64,000 nt of DNA. It comes from CAWGMT01 sp963823675. GTDB lineage: Bacteria; Planctomycetota; Planctomycetia; Isosphaerales; Isosphaeraceae. Where the stretch lies: positions 62,001-126,000 of the forward strand of contig CAWGMT010000007.1 of NCBI GenBank assembly GCA_963823675.1, in the 5' to 3' direction. A program made the translations under genes and the position numbers. The notes under the pieces were generated by a model. The model saw only the letters and a list, made by a program, of their open reading frames with translations. It searched no databases and was not told the DNA's origin. Shown one piece after another: positions 1 to 9,836 of this stretch (its first letter is position 1; each line of letters begins with the position of its first letter).

Positions 1-2797
1 AGTGATCAATGGCTCGCTCAGGCTGCCCTCCTTCAAGAAAATGGACACCCAGCACCTCCGGGTCGACCGCGCCAGAGGCCTCAAGCGCGAGCGCCAGCCG
101 GCGGTGGTGGTCGCGCTTGACTTCGGGCTCAAGCCGGGCCACAACTGTTTCGCGAATTCGGTCGTGATAAGTCTCGATCTCGCTTCGCCCGAAACCGCCG
201 GTGCCGCGGATCAGCCGGCTAGAAGTCAACAGCACGAGCGCCACTCGTTCGTCCTCTACCAGGTCAACAGAGCGGCCGATCAACTCGACCCCGAGAGGCT
301 TGCCACAAACGGCGACGATCTCGAGCACTCGCCGCGGCTCATCGGGGAGCCGACGGATGCGCGCCCAGAGGACATCATCCAGCGCGATGGCTGCCGAATC
401 CGTCGAACCCGCCGAATCGGTCAGAAACGGAGGCCCAGCCTGGCTCGACCAGCTCGCCCCCGTGGCCAGGTCGTCTGATTGGGCGTACCGCACAAGCTCT
501 GCGACGAAGTACGGATTGCCAGCCGATTCGCGGGCGATCGCGTCGACAAGCGCGTCGCGGCCCGGACCGAAAATCGCTTCACCCAGCAATCGGTTTGCCA
601 GCAAACGGGTATCGCTGGGCTCGAGCGGTTCGACTGACAACTCGCGAACATCGAGTTGCGACGCCCGGCCCGACTCGATTCTCGTCTCCGCGCCACTCCG
701 GCCCGCGGAACGCGCAGCGGGGAGATCGAAGATCGCGTTCAAGAACGGGCTTTTGGTCCGATCTTCGGTCCGATACGTGCCCAAGAAGAGAAGGACCGGC
801 GCGTCGGGAGGTCGCAGCAGTTCAGCGATCAAGGCCGCACTGTCGACATCGCCCCATTGGAGGTCGTCGATCGCGAGAATTAGCGGATTACGGTCGCTCA
901 GCCGGGCCAGCAGCTCACGCAGCGCCGCGAAGGCGCGGCGCCGCAGTTCCTGCGGGTCCGGGGCTTCGAAAGCGCGGCGCAGCGCGCAGGCACGAGCTTC
1001 GATCTGGCCAAGCGCTGGGAACGCTCGCGCAGCGCGGCCATGTCGCGTGGCAGGATGGCCGCTAGTTCCGCTCGGGAAAGTCTCCTCAGATGCCCTCCAA
1101 GCGAGTCGACCAGGCTGTCGAGGGCTTTGTAGGGAACCGACTCGCGCTCATAGCAGCGGCCGGCCAAAACAACGGCATCGGCCCTGTCGATTCGCTCGTC
1201 GAGAAAGCTCTTCAGCAATGCCGTCTTGCCGGCGCCGGAAGGACCGTGGAGGTAGAGAACGACGGTGCGGCCGCCGATCATCTCGGCCCAGGCTTGATCG
1301 AGTGCCTGCCGATGGCCCCGACGCCCGACCAAGGGCAATGCCTGATTCGGGCTCGCCGCTAAATGGAAGATTTCAACGTCTGGTTCAGAGAACCGTTTCT
1401 GGTCAGACACCTCTCTTTCCAGGCGGCGCATCACGTCGGGTGCGGACGGTCGCTCCTCCGGCCGTCGCCGCAGCAGGTCGGCGCATAACGCGCTCAAGTC
1501 CTGCGGGAGATCAGCAGCCAGGTCGGATGGCGCCGGCGGGTCGATTGTCTGCTTGTTCAGCAACACCGAGAGGATTTCTCCTGAGAATGGCAGGCGTCCG
1601 GTCAACGCCTCGAAGAGCATCACGCCCATGCTGTACCAATCGGCGGCAGACGAAACCGGTAAGCCGGCAGCTTGCTCGGGAGCCATATAGGCCGCGGTGC
1701 CCAGAATATGGTCCTCGGTACTGCGATGCCGGCCATCGAGTCCTTGCTCGGCGGCAAAGCCGAAATCGAGCAACACTACCCGCCCTTGGCGCGTAACGAT
1801 CACATTCGTCGGCTTGATGTCGCGGTGCAGCTTGCCCGCCGCGTGAAGCCATGAGATTCCGGTGGCGAGCTGACGAGTCGCTGCGCAACCTGATCCACCG
1901 AGCCGGTTCCGTAGGGCCCGTCGTACTGGACTGGACGTGCCCCTTTGCGACCGCGGGCGGCCCCTGGTTGATTGCGGTCGAGGCCTCAATTTCGTGACCC
2001 GTCGAGGGAGCTTCGCCGCGGACATATTGCAGAAAGTTCACCCCTTCGAGCAGCTCCATGGTGAGAAACCAGCTCTTACCGTCAAAAATCAGCTCGTAAA
2101 GCGTGACAAGGTTCGGGTGGGCGACGCCCAGGAGCGTGCGAAATTCACGCTTGAAGCGCAAGATTGTGGCGGCACTGGCACGGTTCATCACTTTCAAGGC
2201 GACCGGACGGCGGCGCTCGCGATCGTAAGCGCGATAGACAGTGCCCATGCCGCCGCTGCCGAGCACGGCCTGTATGTCATAGCCACGGAGCACCGGCCAG
2301 GTCGACCCCAGCGGCAATCCCAGGGCAGACGTTCGCTCGCGGAGTCGCTCATCGGTTTCAGCCGGTGCGTCCGAGCTCTGTGCATCGTCTTTGCCGGCGC
2401 GGGCGGTTGGGCTCGGGACGCCGAGATCGAACGAAGCTCTCGAGAGTTCGAGCGTGAACGCGAGGCCCGACTCGAGTGCCCTGTGGATCTCGAACTGGTC
2501 TCGGAGTTCTCCGGCGTATTGCGGAAACCGCCGCAGATACTCCTCCAACTCGGGCGATTCACCGTCGTCCTCGCGGAGAACGACTTCGCTATAAATCAGG
2601 TCCAACAGTTCTTCATCGTCGACGACCGGCGGCGGAAACTCGCGAAGGAAGGCCTCGACAGACAGCCGCTGTCCCTCGCGCCAACGCCGGCGATGATTCT
2701 GAACGAGCGGGAGTGGGGCACGACGCCAACCGGTCGAAGCATTGTCCGGCGATGAAGCCGGCAAACATCGGTCTCGTTCGCGACTGCTGGTCGTCAA
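1..2797 (-). pseudogene. Ser/Thr protein kinase-ATPase, frameshifted, 3' end outside window
   Basis: Reads right to left off the left edge, so its C-terminus is missing. An acidic N-terminal segment typical of planctomycete kinases (YLRRFPQYAGEL) leads into a Hanks-type kinase domain with glycine loop GSGGMGTVYRAYD, VALKVM lysine, HRDIKPTN catalytic loop, DFG and MAPEQ. An AAA_16-type signalling ATPase follows, with P-loop GPSGAGKT near 1220-1250 and Walker B LAIDDLQWGD near 860-880. The frame changes near 1880-1930, just before the catalytic loop, and again near 1010, where one base seems to be missing. Homology resumes cleanly after each shift, so the damage is recent or a sequencing artefact. 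Relatives are cytoplasmic sensor kinases of unknown ligand. Function beyond kinase plus ATPase cannot be told. Confidence 0.8.
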
Positions 2798-2941
2798 GGC
2801 GATTCGTCCAATCCCAGTTCGCGCGCGACGCGATCGACGGCACGAAAAGGTCGCTTGCGGAGCGCCTCAGGGCTCGAGCCAAGCTCCGTTGCAACCGGAG
2901 CTCACTGTCCACCCTGTTCGCGAAATTCCAGGCGGCATGAT

Positions 2942-3250
2942 ATGGGCAAAGCCAACACGCGCTGCCACTGCCAACGCAACAGTGGCAGTGACCGGTATTC
3001 TCTCATAGACGCAGACCAGATTCCTATCCTCTGGGCGGGAAGCCTGGTGGCCGTCCTGGCGGCGCTCGGACGGCAGCTCTTACGGCGCGCCCATCCGGAC
3101 GTCCCGTACGCCTATGCGCTCGCGTCGGTAACGCTGCTGGCCGCGGCGCCGGCGGTCATCGCCGCCGCGCTTGCCGCCCTCACATCGACCGAAGCGTCGG
3201 TCGCCCACTTCAGAGCGTCGCGCTGCAAATCAAGATTCTGTTTTGCCTGA
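2942..3250 (+). CDS. possible small membrane protein (weak)
   Basis: An open frame of 102 residues not recognised as any family. It has two hydrophobic stretches (IPILWAGSLVAVLAAL and ALASVTLLAAAPAVIAAAL) that could be membrane helices. Its last 20 or so residues are only the antisense reading of the vestigial resolvase repeat at 3185-3253, so if real, its 3' end was made by insertion of that repeat. No convincing ribosome-binding site was seen. It may be chance. Confidence 0.2.
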   Translation: MGKANTRCHCQRNSGSDRYSLIDADQIPILWAGSLVAVLAALGRQLLRRAHPDVPYAYALASVTLLAAAPAVIAAALAALTSTEASVAHFRASRCKSRFCFA

Positions 3251-3253
3251 CGA
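3185..3253 (-). repeat. resolvase-element repeat, short vestigial copy
   Basis: The minus strand carries the codons for QNLDLQRDALK, identical to residues 13-23 of the resolvase at 10740, followed directly by GACGCTTCGGTCGA. That motif also marks the downstream end of the full element near 10.1 kb. The body of the resolvase is absent, so this looks like an internally deleted copy keeping one end. It lies about 50 bp beyond the stop of the hydrolase gene and has the same orientation as the other copies. Confidence 0.6.
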
Positions 3254-3304
3254 GTTTCGACCTCTTTATCGCTCTGCCACCACAACGACTCGCTTTCCAC
3301 GTCC

Positions 3305-3961
3305 TTACTCATCTGACGTCAGTTCCATTACCAGTTGTTCAAACGAAGGAACATCACGCGGGGTGTCGTTAGTGCGAGCCGGAGCCGACAGCCAAGGCTC
3401 CAGTGAGTGATCGACGCCGTCGAGGAAATAAACGTGGCGAAACGGTTGCTCTTCCTTCCAACGTCGCACGCGCCACGGCGCGGATCCGTCATGATCAATG
3501 TCCAACTTGCCGTGTACGAGCGTTGTCGGTCGAACGATGTCCGGACGAGCCGGATACGCTCGGAGTTCCTCGACGTACCTGCGCGGCATGCACCAACTGG
3601 CGGGATCGCGGCGCTCGTAGTTGCGCGCATAATTGTCAATCGCGGGAGCCAACAAGAGCACATTCCCAATAATGTCAGGTCGCCTCGCTGCAAGAATGGC
3701 CCCCAGCAGCCCACCGAACGAGTATCCCACGAGGTGGACCTTGCCGGTTGTCGAGTCGTGAACGATGATGTTCGTGAATTCCTCGAGGGAGGCGCCGATT
3801 CGCGTCGCCTTGATGAGCGCTCCTGGGTGGTAACATGGTGCGTGTAGTCTGACTATTGGAACGGCCGTCCTGAGAGCCTCCGCGACAGGACAGGCTCGGG
3901 GGTTCGTTCGACCGAATCCATGCAAATAGAGGTTTAAGGACGGAGGATGACTCGATGCCAT
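3305..3961 (-). CDS. alpha/beta hydrolase
   Basis: A 218-residue protein with an alpha/beta-hydrolase fold signature: LYLHGFGRTN near the N-terminus (oxyanion-hole strand), nucleophile elbow GYSFGG in the middle, an acid-strand region around LVHGKLDIDHDG and a late histidine in GVDHSLEPW. This arrangement (Ser-Asp-His) is expected of an esterase or lipase-like enzyme; the substrate is unknown. The best start, MASSHPPSLNLYLHGFG, lies 7 bp inside the start of the divergent DUF4058 gene, which leaves no separate promoter region. Either the start is further in or transcription begins within the neighbouring gene. Confidence 0.75.
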   Translation of the reverse strand: MASSHPPSLNLYLHGFGRTNPRACPVAEALRTAVPIVRLHAPCYHPGALIKATRIGASLEEFTNIIVHDSTTGKVHLVGYSFGGLLGAILAARRPDIIGNVLLLAPAIDNYARNYERRDPASWCMPRRYVEELRAYPARPDIVRPTTLVHGKLDIDHDGSAPWRVRRWKEEQPFRHVYFLDGVDHSLEPWLSAPARTNDTPRDVPSFEQLVMELTSDE

Positions 3962-4677
3962 TTCGCGATCATTTTCGACCTCCCGTGAGCAAGCGGCACT
4001 CCTGGGAGGAAGTCCACGGCGGCTGGCCAATGATGATGGTCCAGAGGCTCGCGCCGTTGCTTCCGGACGGATACCAGGCCGCACCTCGGGTTCACTTGGG
4101 CAGTTACTTCGAGGTCGATATCGGCACGTTCGAAAACGATGATGTCTCCAGATCTCGCCCGCAGATGGCAGGTGATGGAGGCGTGGCAACCGTGCCCGAA
4201 GCCGAGCTTTCCTTGGAGACCGACAGCAACGATGTCTCCGAATACGAAGTCTTGATCTACGATGTCCAGCAAGAAAAACGTCTGGTTGCCGCCATCGAGA
4301 TCATAAGTCCGGCCAACAAGGATCGTCCCGTTCATCGTAATAACTTCGTGTCAAAGTGTGCGGCACTGTTGAAGGAGGGCGTATGCGTCGTTCTCGTGGA
4401 CATTGTCACAATTCGCAACAACAATTTGTATCTGCAACTCCTTGACCATTTTGAGCTGACCGACCCTGACATGAGCGAGAACGACGACGGAGTGTATGCG
4501 GCTTGCTGTCGCACGCGTCGCATGCAAACAAAAACCGTGTTCGATTTCTGGCGCAAACCCCTGAAGCTCGGCAGACCACTGCCAACCCTTCCTCTCTGGT
4601 TGACGGAGGAATTCTCCATTCCCCTGGACCTCGAAGGCAGTTATGAAGACACGTGTCGTCTCCTTCGAATGATTTGA
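3955..4677 (+). CDS. DUF4058 family protein
   Basis: A 240-residue protein recognised by its start MPFRDHFRPPVSKRHSWEEV, the HLGSYFEVDIGTFE segment, and the core VAAIEIISPANKDR...CAALLKEGVCVVLVDIV. The E-I-hydrophobic-SPANK core has the look of a PD-(D/E)XK-like fold, but no activity is known for DUF4058. It is common in planctomycetes and cyanobacteria, often in several copies. The conserved start fixes the ATG and so creates the head-to-head overlap with the hydrolase. About 65 bp after the stop the truncated resolvase repeat begins. Confidence 0.85.
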   Translation: MPFRDHFRPPVSKRHSWEEVHGGWPMMMVQRLAPLLPDGYQAAPRVHLGSYFEVDIGTFENDDVSRSRPQMAGDGGVATVPEAELSLETDSNDVSEYEVLIYDVQQEKRLVAAIEIISPANKDRPVHRNNFVSKCAALLKEGVCVVLVDIVTIRNNNLYLQLLDHFELTDPDMSENDDGVYAACCRTRRMQTKTVFDFWRKPLKLGRPLPTLPLWLTEEFSIPLDLEGSYEDTCRLLRMI

Positions 4678-4741
4678 GGGGCAATTTCTACTTTGGCGGC
4701 ATCGGCCCGCCTGGGGAACTTCACCCTCCGGGCTTTCCCGT

Positions 4742-5095
4742 TCCAGACCAAGGCGTTGCACCTTGCCGCCACTGACCGTGTCCTCGATGATCTTCTCGCA
4801 ACCGGCCCGCTTCAGGGCGTCACGCTGCAAGTCAAGATTCTGCTCCGTTGTCGAAAGTCTCGCACAGCCGATGATCATACCTCACCCCCTTGCCGCTCGA
4901 GTTAAGAAACCCGTCGGAATGTTCGGCAGTGGGCTTTCTGCGATCAAGCCGCCAAGTCACCGGAGCAATAAAGAAAACGTAGGTTTGATTGACAGGCCCG
5001 GAGGGCGAGCACCGCCGACCGCGCGCCCATCGCACGGGGCAGAACAGCCCGCCTCCGCGTGGCGGACCGACGCGTGGTTTGAAAAAGACCCCGCA
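4742..5095 (-). mobile_element. resolvase-element repeat, copy with truncated resolvase gene
   Basis: The minus strand from 4878 encodes the first 47 or so residues of a serine resolvase (TTEQNLDLQRDALKRAGCEK...GGKVQRLGLER), nearly identical to the gene at 10740. Identity stops abruptly near 4742, where the DUF4058 module begins, so the catalytic domain is lost. Upstream (4880-5095) the leader of the full element is also conserved: an AAACCCGTCGG segment, a CGCCAAGTCACCGGAGCAATA block, the motif AGGTTTGATTGACAGGCCC near 4981 and a GGACCGACGCG palindrome half near 5065. Confidence 0.7.
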
Positions 5096-5268
5096 GTCGT
5101 AACGTCGTGCTCAGCCGTTCTGGCACCGCCGTCACTTTTCTTTCTTTTCGTCCGCTTGGGCATCGACCGCGGATTGGGGGCTGCACTCTGTCGGCTTCCC
5201 TCCCGCTGGCGGGCTGACGTCGGATCGATCGATCCGTTTGGCCGGCATGCGGCGGGTCAAGTCAGGTT

Positions 5269-5862
5269 TCAATATTCCGGCGGAAGCGCACCGCGTTGGC
5301 GCCGAGCAAACCAGGAGTCAACGAGCCCCTCCTCACGAGAGTTTACCGGCGGTCGCAGTCCGCCGAGGTCAGGGAGGTCTTCCGGTGGCCCCACAAGCTG
5401 GAAGTACAGGCCCTCATCGTGCTTCTTCGCGAGGTCGACCACGCGCATCCACATGACGCGCCATTTTTTGAGCTTCGGGGAATTCAGATCCATCTGCCGG
5501 ATCAAAAGTTGCGTCTCGCGATCGCGCGGTTCCAGTGACCCGTCAGGGAGCGCGCTGGCGAGGGTTGACCGCATTAGCCGGAATGGATCCGCCACTGCTT
5601 GGGCCCGTTTGACGCCGTTGCATCGGCGGCAGGCGTAAACCAAGTTTGCGTAGTCCACTCTCAACTCTGGATTAACCGACTGTGGCTTAAAGTGATCGAG
5701 TTCAAATTCGGAAGTGACTTGGCCCCACGTCTCCCGCTTCAGGCAGTACACGCAACGGAAATCAAACTCGTCGCGCAGCCACGGGCGATAGGATTCATAC
5801 GCGGAGTATCCCGAGGGGCCATGGCGGCGCTGTTCACGCGGCTCCGGGTAGTCGAATATCAA
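5269..5862 (-). CDS. HNH endonuclease
   Basis: A 197-residue protein with a clear HNH core: CVYC zinc-binding pair near residue 38, ELDHFKPQS (the HNH histidine), then NLVYACRRCN with the second cysteine pair. This is a metal-dependent DNA nuclease fold, and the complete motif suggests it is active. The C-terminal half (LLIRQMDLNSPKLKKWRVMW) is helical and unassigned. Translation appears to begin at TTG overlapping the upstream stop (TTGA), so the gene is coupled to the 160-residue protein before it. It is the last of three tightly packed genes between two resolvase-element repeats, which suggests a transferable module; a defence role is possible but unproven. Confidence 0.85.
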   Translation of the reverse strand: MIFDYPEPREQRRHGPSGYSAYESYRPWLRDEFDFRCVYCLKRETWGQVTSEFELDHFKPQSVNPELRVDYANLVYACRRCNGVKRAQAVADPFRLMRSTLASALPDGSLEPRDRETQLLIRQMDLNSPKLKKWRVMWMRVVDLAKKHDEGLYFQLVGPPEDLPDLGGLRPPVNSREEGLVDSWFARRQRGALPPEY

Positions 5863-6341
5863 TCGGATTCGCCCATCGGTTCATATTGCATCAACTTCCA
5901 ATGCAGGGCTCGCGCCCCCTGCATCGGCAAATCCTCTTCGGACTCAACGTGGTCGCGCATGATTGTCGTGAGACGCGCAAGCTCGATGCTCTCGGCTGGT
6001 GTCAGCGTCCCTTGGATCTCCTTGTCGATCAGCGCGAACCTCCGTTGATTCAACGCGTCGCTCCAGGTGGCCTCGAAGTCCGCTGGTCCGACTGCGGCTC
6101 GACGGAATAACTCCAAGATCGATTCGAGTTCCATGCCGGACTCGAGATACGTCGCCAGAATCGCTCGCGCCGCCGCTAGCCGATACTCGGGATCGCCTGA
6201 ATCCGGTCGGAGACCACTACTGGCGTGCACAAAGTGGTCCTCGAAGAGCTTGACAAATACTCGAATCCAGTCGTCCGCACTCGAGGAAATGTCCTCCCCG
6301 CGAGCGGGCGGATCAGATTCACGCGACTTTGTGGTCGTCAC
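5859..6341 (-). CDS. hypothetical protein of HNH operon (160 aa)
   Basis: Not recognised. The protein is predicted to be mostly helical, with a charged second half (RRFALIDKEIQGTLTPAESIEL). I chose the GTG start at 6341 because a purine-rich AGGGAGAG lies just upstream and the frame overlaps the end of the preceding gene, as expected in a coupled operon. No catalytic motif, signal peptide or membrane segment is visible. Because it sits between a 78-residue protein and an HNH nuclease with overlaps at both ends, all three are probably made together and may act together. Confidence 0.65.
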   Translation of the reverse strand: MTTTKSRESDPPARGEDISSSADDWIRVFVKLFEDHFVHASSGLRPDSGDPEYRLAAARAILATYLESGMELESILELFRRAAVGPADFEATWSDALNQRRFALIDKEIQGTLTPAESIELARLTTIMRDHVESEEDLPMQGARALHWKLMQYEPMGESD

Positions 6342-6555
6342 TGGATGGCTCTCCCTTGCGGATCGAGACCGGCAGTGAGCGGATCGCAAGCTGCGCTGCC
6401 TGACGATAGTGCGACAAGGTCACCCGATGCGGCTGGCTGGACTCGGCGGCGAGTTGCCTGGCTCGCATGGCGACCTCATCCGCGAACAGCGACTTCCAGT
6501 AGATCAGCGCCTTCGCGGCCTCGATATCGATACGAACGTCCGGCTTTTTGCTCAT
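6319..6555 (-). CDS. small hypothetical protein, first gene of HNH operon (78 aa)
   Basis: A small, probably all-helical protein starting MSKKPDVRIDIEAAKALIYW with a good ribosome-binding site (AGGGAGG) 6-7 bases before the ATG. It contains a helix-rich segment HRVTLSHYRQAAQLAIRSL. No family was recognised. It could be a small DNA-binding or regulatory partner of the HNH nuclease, but that rests only on position. Its stop overlaps the GTG start of the next gene. Confidence 0.6.
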   Translation of the reverse strand: MSKKPDVRIDIEAAKALIYWKSLFADEVAMRARQLAAESSQPHRVTLSHYRQAAQLAIRSLPVSIRKGEPSSDDHKVA

Positions 6556-6796
6556 TGCAACCTCCCTGTCGCTTGTGGGTGCATGACTTGAACGGAAGCT
6601 CGGTTCCGAAACCGCGACGGCGTGCTCCATCGCGAATGACGAGCAAACCCCATTGTGCTCAACAGCACCGCAGTTTGACAAGTCAGAAACCGGCCAAACG
6701 GGGCAGTCCCGGGACCAAAGCTCAGCGCGCGTACCGTACACCAGCTTCGAGAGGTTTCGACGTTCACGTGCCTGGGTAGTCTGCTTCCGCCACAGT

Positions 6797-7200
6797 GACC
6801 TTGGCTGTTTCGGTCTAATCGACCGAAGCGTCGAATGCCGCCTTCCGGTCATCATGCCGCAAGCCGAGATTTTGCTCGGTTGTCGCAACCCTCGCATAGC
6901 CGATGATCATCCTCCACCGGCTGGCCGCTAGACTTAAGAAGCCCGTCGCAGCGGGTTTTTTGAGATGAAGTCGTTAAGCGACCGGCATGGTAAACAAAAC
7001 GGCCATTCGATTGATCACCGTCGAAGCACGCAAGGAAATCGATTCGCCACGGATAACGGTGCCGCGAGTAAAGAAACCGCAGGTTTGATTTACTGCCCCC
7101 AGCGCGACCAACGCCGTCTGTGTGAACGCAAACGGCTGCGCACCGCGCGTCGGTGTGTCGGACCGCACCACGCAAGATTCTGCCCGCCGAACCGACATGA
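6797..7200 (-). mobile_element. resolvase-element repeat, internally deleted (MITE-like) copy
   Basis: The minus strand from 6912 still reads MIIGYARVATTEQNLG, the start of the resolvase, but after about 20 codons it jumps to GACGCTTCGGTCGAT and stops, leaving a 31-codon miniature frame. The leader (6913-7200) carries a terminator-like hairpin, a GATGAAGTCGTTAAGCGACC block shared with the copy at 19 kb, the AGGTTTGATTTACTG motif near 7081, a GCGCGTCGGTG palindrome half near 7144 and a terminal CCGACATGA shared with the full copy. So both ends are kept and the middle is gone. Confidence 0.65.
6937..6961. terminator. terminator-like hairpin in repeat leader
   Basis: AAGCCC, a loop GTCGCAGC, and GGGTTTTTT make a short stem followed by a T run on the plus strand. 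A better-paired version occurs in the sister repeat at 19055-19080. It lies upstream of the vestigial resolvase and could stop transcripts from the left. Confidence 0.5.
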
Positions 7201-7311
7201 GGCTCCCCCTATTGCTATATGGCCCTCTGGCGGTATAGCCGGAACGAGCCGATCGAGAACACATGCAATAGGCAGTGACGGAAGCCGACAGTCGGGTTCA
7301 GCTGTCTTCTC

Positions 7312-9836
7312 TCAACGCATGCCCAATTCCGAATGTTTCTCGAAGAATTCTTTCAGCACGTCTGGAGTCTTTCCCTCATCGATGAAATCACTCAATACTT
7401 TCCGCCCTTCCTTGGTTACTTTGACCACCCAATCTTTGCTGTACGCGGATTTCACGGCCCTTTCCAGAACGCCGCGGCGCAACAGATGCTCGGCGAACTC
7501 TTTCGCCATCGGTCGGTAACGCTTGTCAGTGCCCTTCCAAAGTCCGCTAAGCTTGCGAGTCCCGGCGAATTGCTTTGTCAGCGTCTTACAGACCTCTCGC
7601 GCTGCCTCGTACCATTGTTTTCCCAGGAGAGGGTTAAGGTCGTCCGTGGGCCACACCCTGGCTCCGTGCGAAAACAACCACTGCCGCGCTTGTTTTCCCT
7701 CGAGTATCCCTGTGGTCGCGCTGTCGAACTCGTCGTAGACGTGAATCGAGAGAATCTCAGCACGCGTAAAGTCCGCACCATCTAAGTTGGCATCATCAAA
7801 AAGCGCACCGCGCACAATGCTCCCATCAAACGACGCATTTCGTAGGTCGCCGCCACGGAAATCCGTTTCATCTACAATAGAGTTGAGAATCTGCACTTGC
7901 TGAAAGCTCAACCCCTTGAACCACAGGCTGGACAAGTCCAGGCCGTCGAGAGTCGCCGGACTGCCAAGTAAGTGGATCAGATTTGAATTCCGCCTGGTAA
8001 TCCAGTAGACCACGCGGAACAGGCTCTCACGGAGCCGGCTGGTGCGAGCGTTTCGATATTCGGCTGCCAGCTTTCCGATGAGTTCCTTCCTAAACTCGGA
8101 AATGCCGTGTACAAACTCGCCCACTGCCTCTGTGACGACTACGAACGGGAGCTCCTCCGTGTATTGCCCCTTTAGCGAGAATTCCGCTATCGCGTCAGCC
8201 ACAAGGTATTCCCGCAAACTGTTGTGCGAGAATCCCACGCGGGAATCCATGTCTTGCTCGTCCACCGGCGTGTCAAGCTGGCCGCTTGTGTCGCGAAATT
8301 GGCTTTCCGTTGTAAGCCCAGAATGTCTCCGGCACGCTCGGTATAAGTTCTCCAACTCCTGATGAGGTTGGTCAGTTGCCTCAAGCCGTTTTCTGAAGAG
8401 GCTTTGCACAAGGCCTCGGACGTCCTCGGGGCTAGCAAAAAAGTCTCGGGAGGGCTGCTGCAGAAATAAGGCAAAACTTCGCAAAAAGTGCAAGCGATCC
8501 CCGGCGCTCAACAGGCCAATGCCGGTGTCCCTCTGGAGCAAATTATTAACAACCACTTCAAAGATCTTAGCTTGGTTGAGCGACTCCAAATCGTCGGGAA
8601 GAAGTGGATAGCCGTCCGGGGTCATCATTTCCTTGGAAGAAGCGATCGTCTCCGCAACGGTGGTGAGCAGACGTGCGATCACAGCCCGTTGTGCAATAGT
8701 CTCCAGTTCTTGGAACCGCGTGAACAGCGAATCGAGCTGCGTCCGGGATTCGGGTTTCCCCTTCAGAACTTTGGCAAAAAGGCTCCGGCGCTGCTGTATC
8801 GTGAGATCGTTGAGTCTCGCATACTGGTGCGATGCGACCTGCTTCTGGAGATACGAGGAAACGGTACGCTGCCGCTCGTGTTCTAGTTCGTCTTGCCGGT
8901 GTATTCGGGCCAGACCCGGTCCCTCGACCACGAGAAGGCGTTCGGCCCTCCCTTCAAAATACGTGGGTCGCGAACTCATTATTGCGCGAGAGTTGCCTAT
9001 ACCTTCGACCAGCTGCCGGAAGTTTTCTCTCATCACGGGGCGGGTAAGCGTCTGCGCCATTTCGTCAAACGAATCGTAAAGGAACACAATTCGGCCTTGC
9101 GAGGCGAGGTATTCGAATGCAGGAAGATGCACGCCGGTTAACTTGTACATCTGCATAGTAGCTAGCAGAAGGTTTTGAAAATCGAAAGCCTTCGTAAAGC
9201 GTTGCAACGGTATAAAAAAAAGGGCAAAGGATGCGCGTGGGTATTCTCCTTGTATTCATCGAGCAGGCTGTACAAGAATCGCTTTAGTGTCCATGACTTG
9301 CCGACTCCGTAATCGCCCAGGACGGTTAGCCACTTACTGGGCGAGGCAAGCCAACGCGACAAGAAGTCCAGCGCCGGGCGCTTTGTGGTCGGATCGGCCT
9401 CATAGTGGAGCGCGGTTGGCTGATACTCTTCCAAGATCACAGCCCGGGTCGGGTCGCCTTCGATTGCAGCCATGTAGGCATCGAAATTCACTAGACGCGC
9501 CGTCAGCTCGGAAAGAGTGTAGATGTCAATCCGCGTATCCTGCGCAAGGCCCAGCGCTTCCTTCGAATAGCCGTGGAGGGCGACGTGCATAATAATGGCA
9601 CTTGCGCCAAGGTGTTGTTGTGCTGACTGAAGCTTTTGCAGATCACCTCGGAATTTTCGGATCCCGACAGTTCGCTCCTCCGTGCATTCAATCAGGATTT
9701 TCTTTCGAACGAGGCCTTGCAGCTCTTCTGCTACGACGTCAATTTCAGAGTGGTTAATATCTACGCTCGTGTCAACTTTGTGCCCTCCGAGCCGGAAAAG
9801 ATTGGCTACTTCCCGAACCAACGCCGTTTTGTCCAC
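7312..9836 (-). pseudogene. restriction-nuclease-like / NACHT NTPase / pentapeptide-repeat protein, one frameshift at a T8 run
   Basis: Starts at GTG 9836 after GGGGGAATCAG. Residues 1-60 resemble an Mrr/REase-like domain (SEIDVVAEE then ILIECTEERT), but the usual catalytic lysine of E-x-K is a threonine. A STAND-type NACHT NTPase follows: Walker A GDYGVGKS at residues 174-181, Walker B IVFLYDSFDE. A long helical region leads to pentapeptide-like repeats (TDFRGGDLRNASFDGSIVRG) and a wing-helix-like tail. Two frames meet at a run of eight T on the coding strand near 9219; one more or two fewer T would join them into about 841 residues. REase-NACHT proteins of this shape are found among anti-phage NLR-like (bNACHT/Avs-type) proteins. 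Could be a sequencing indel, true decay or slippage. Confidence 0.75.

Noticed and set aside
5269..6555. Septu-type (PtuAB) defence system
   Set aside because: There is an HNH protein but no PtuA-like ATPase in or next to the operon.
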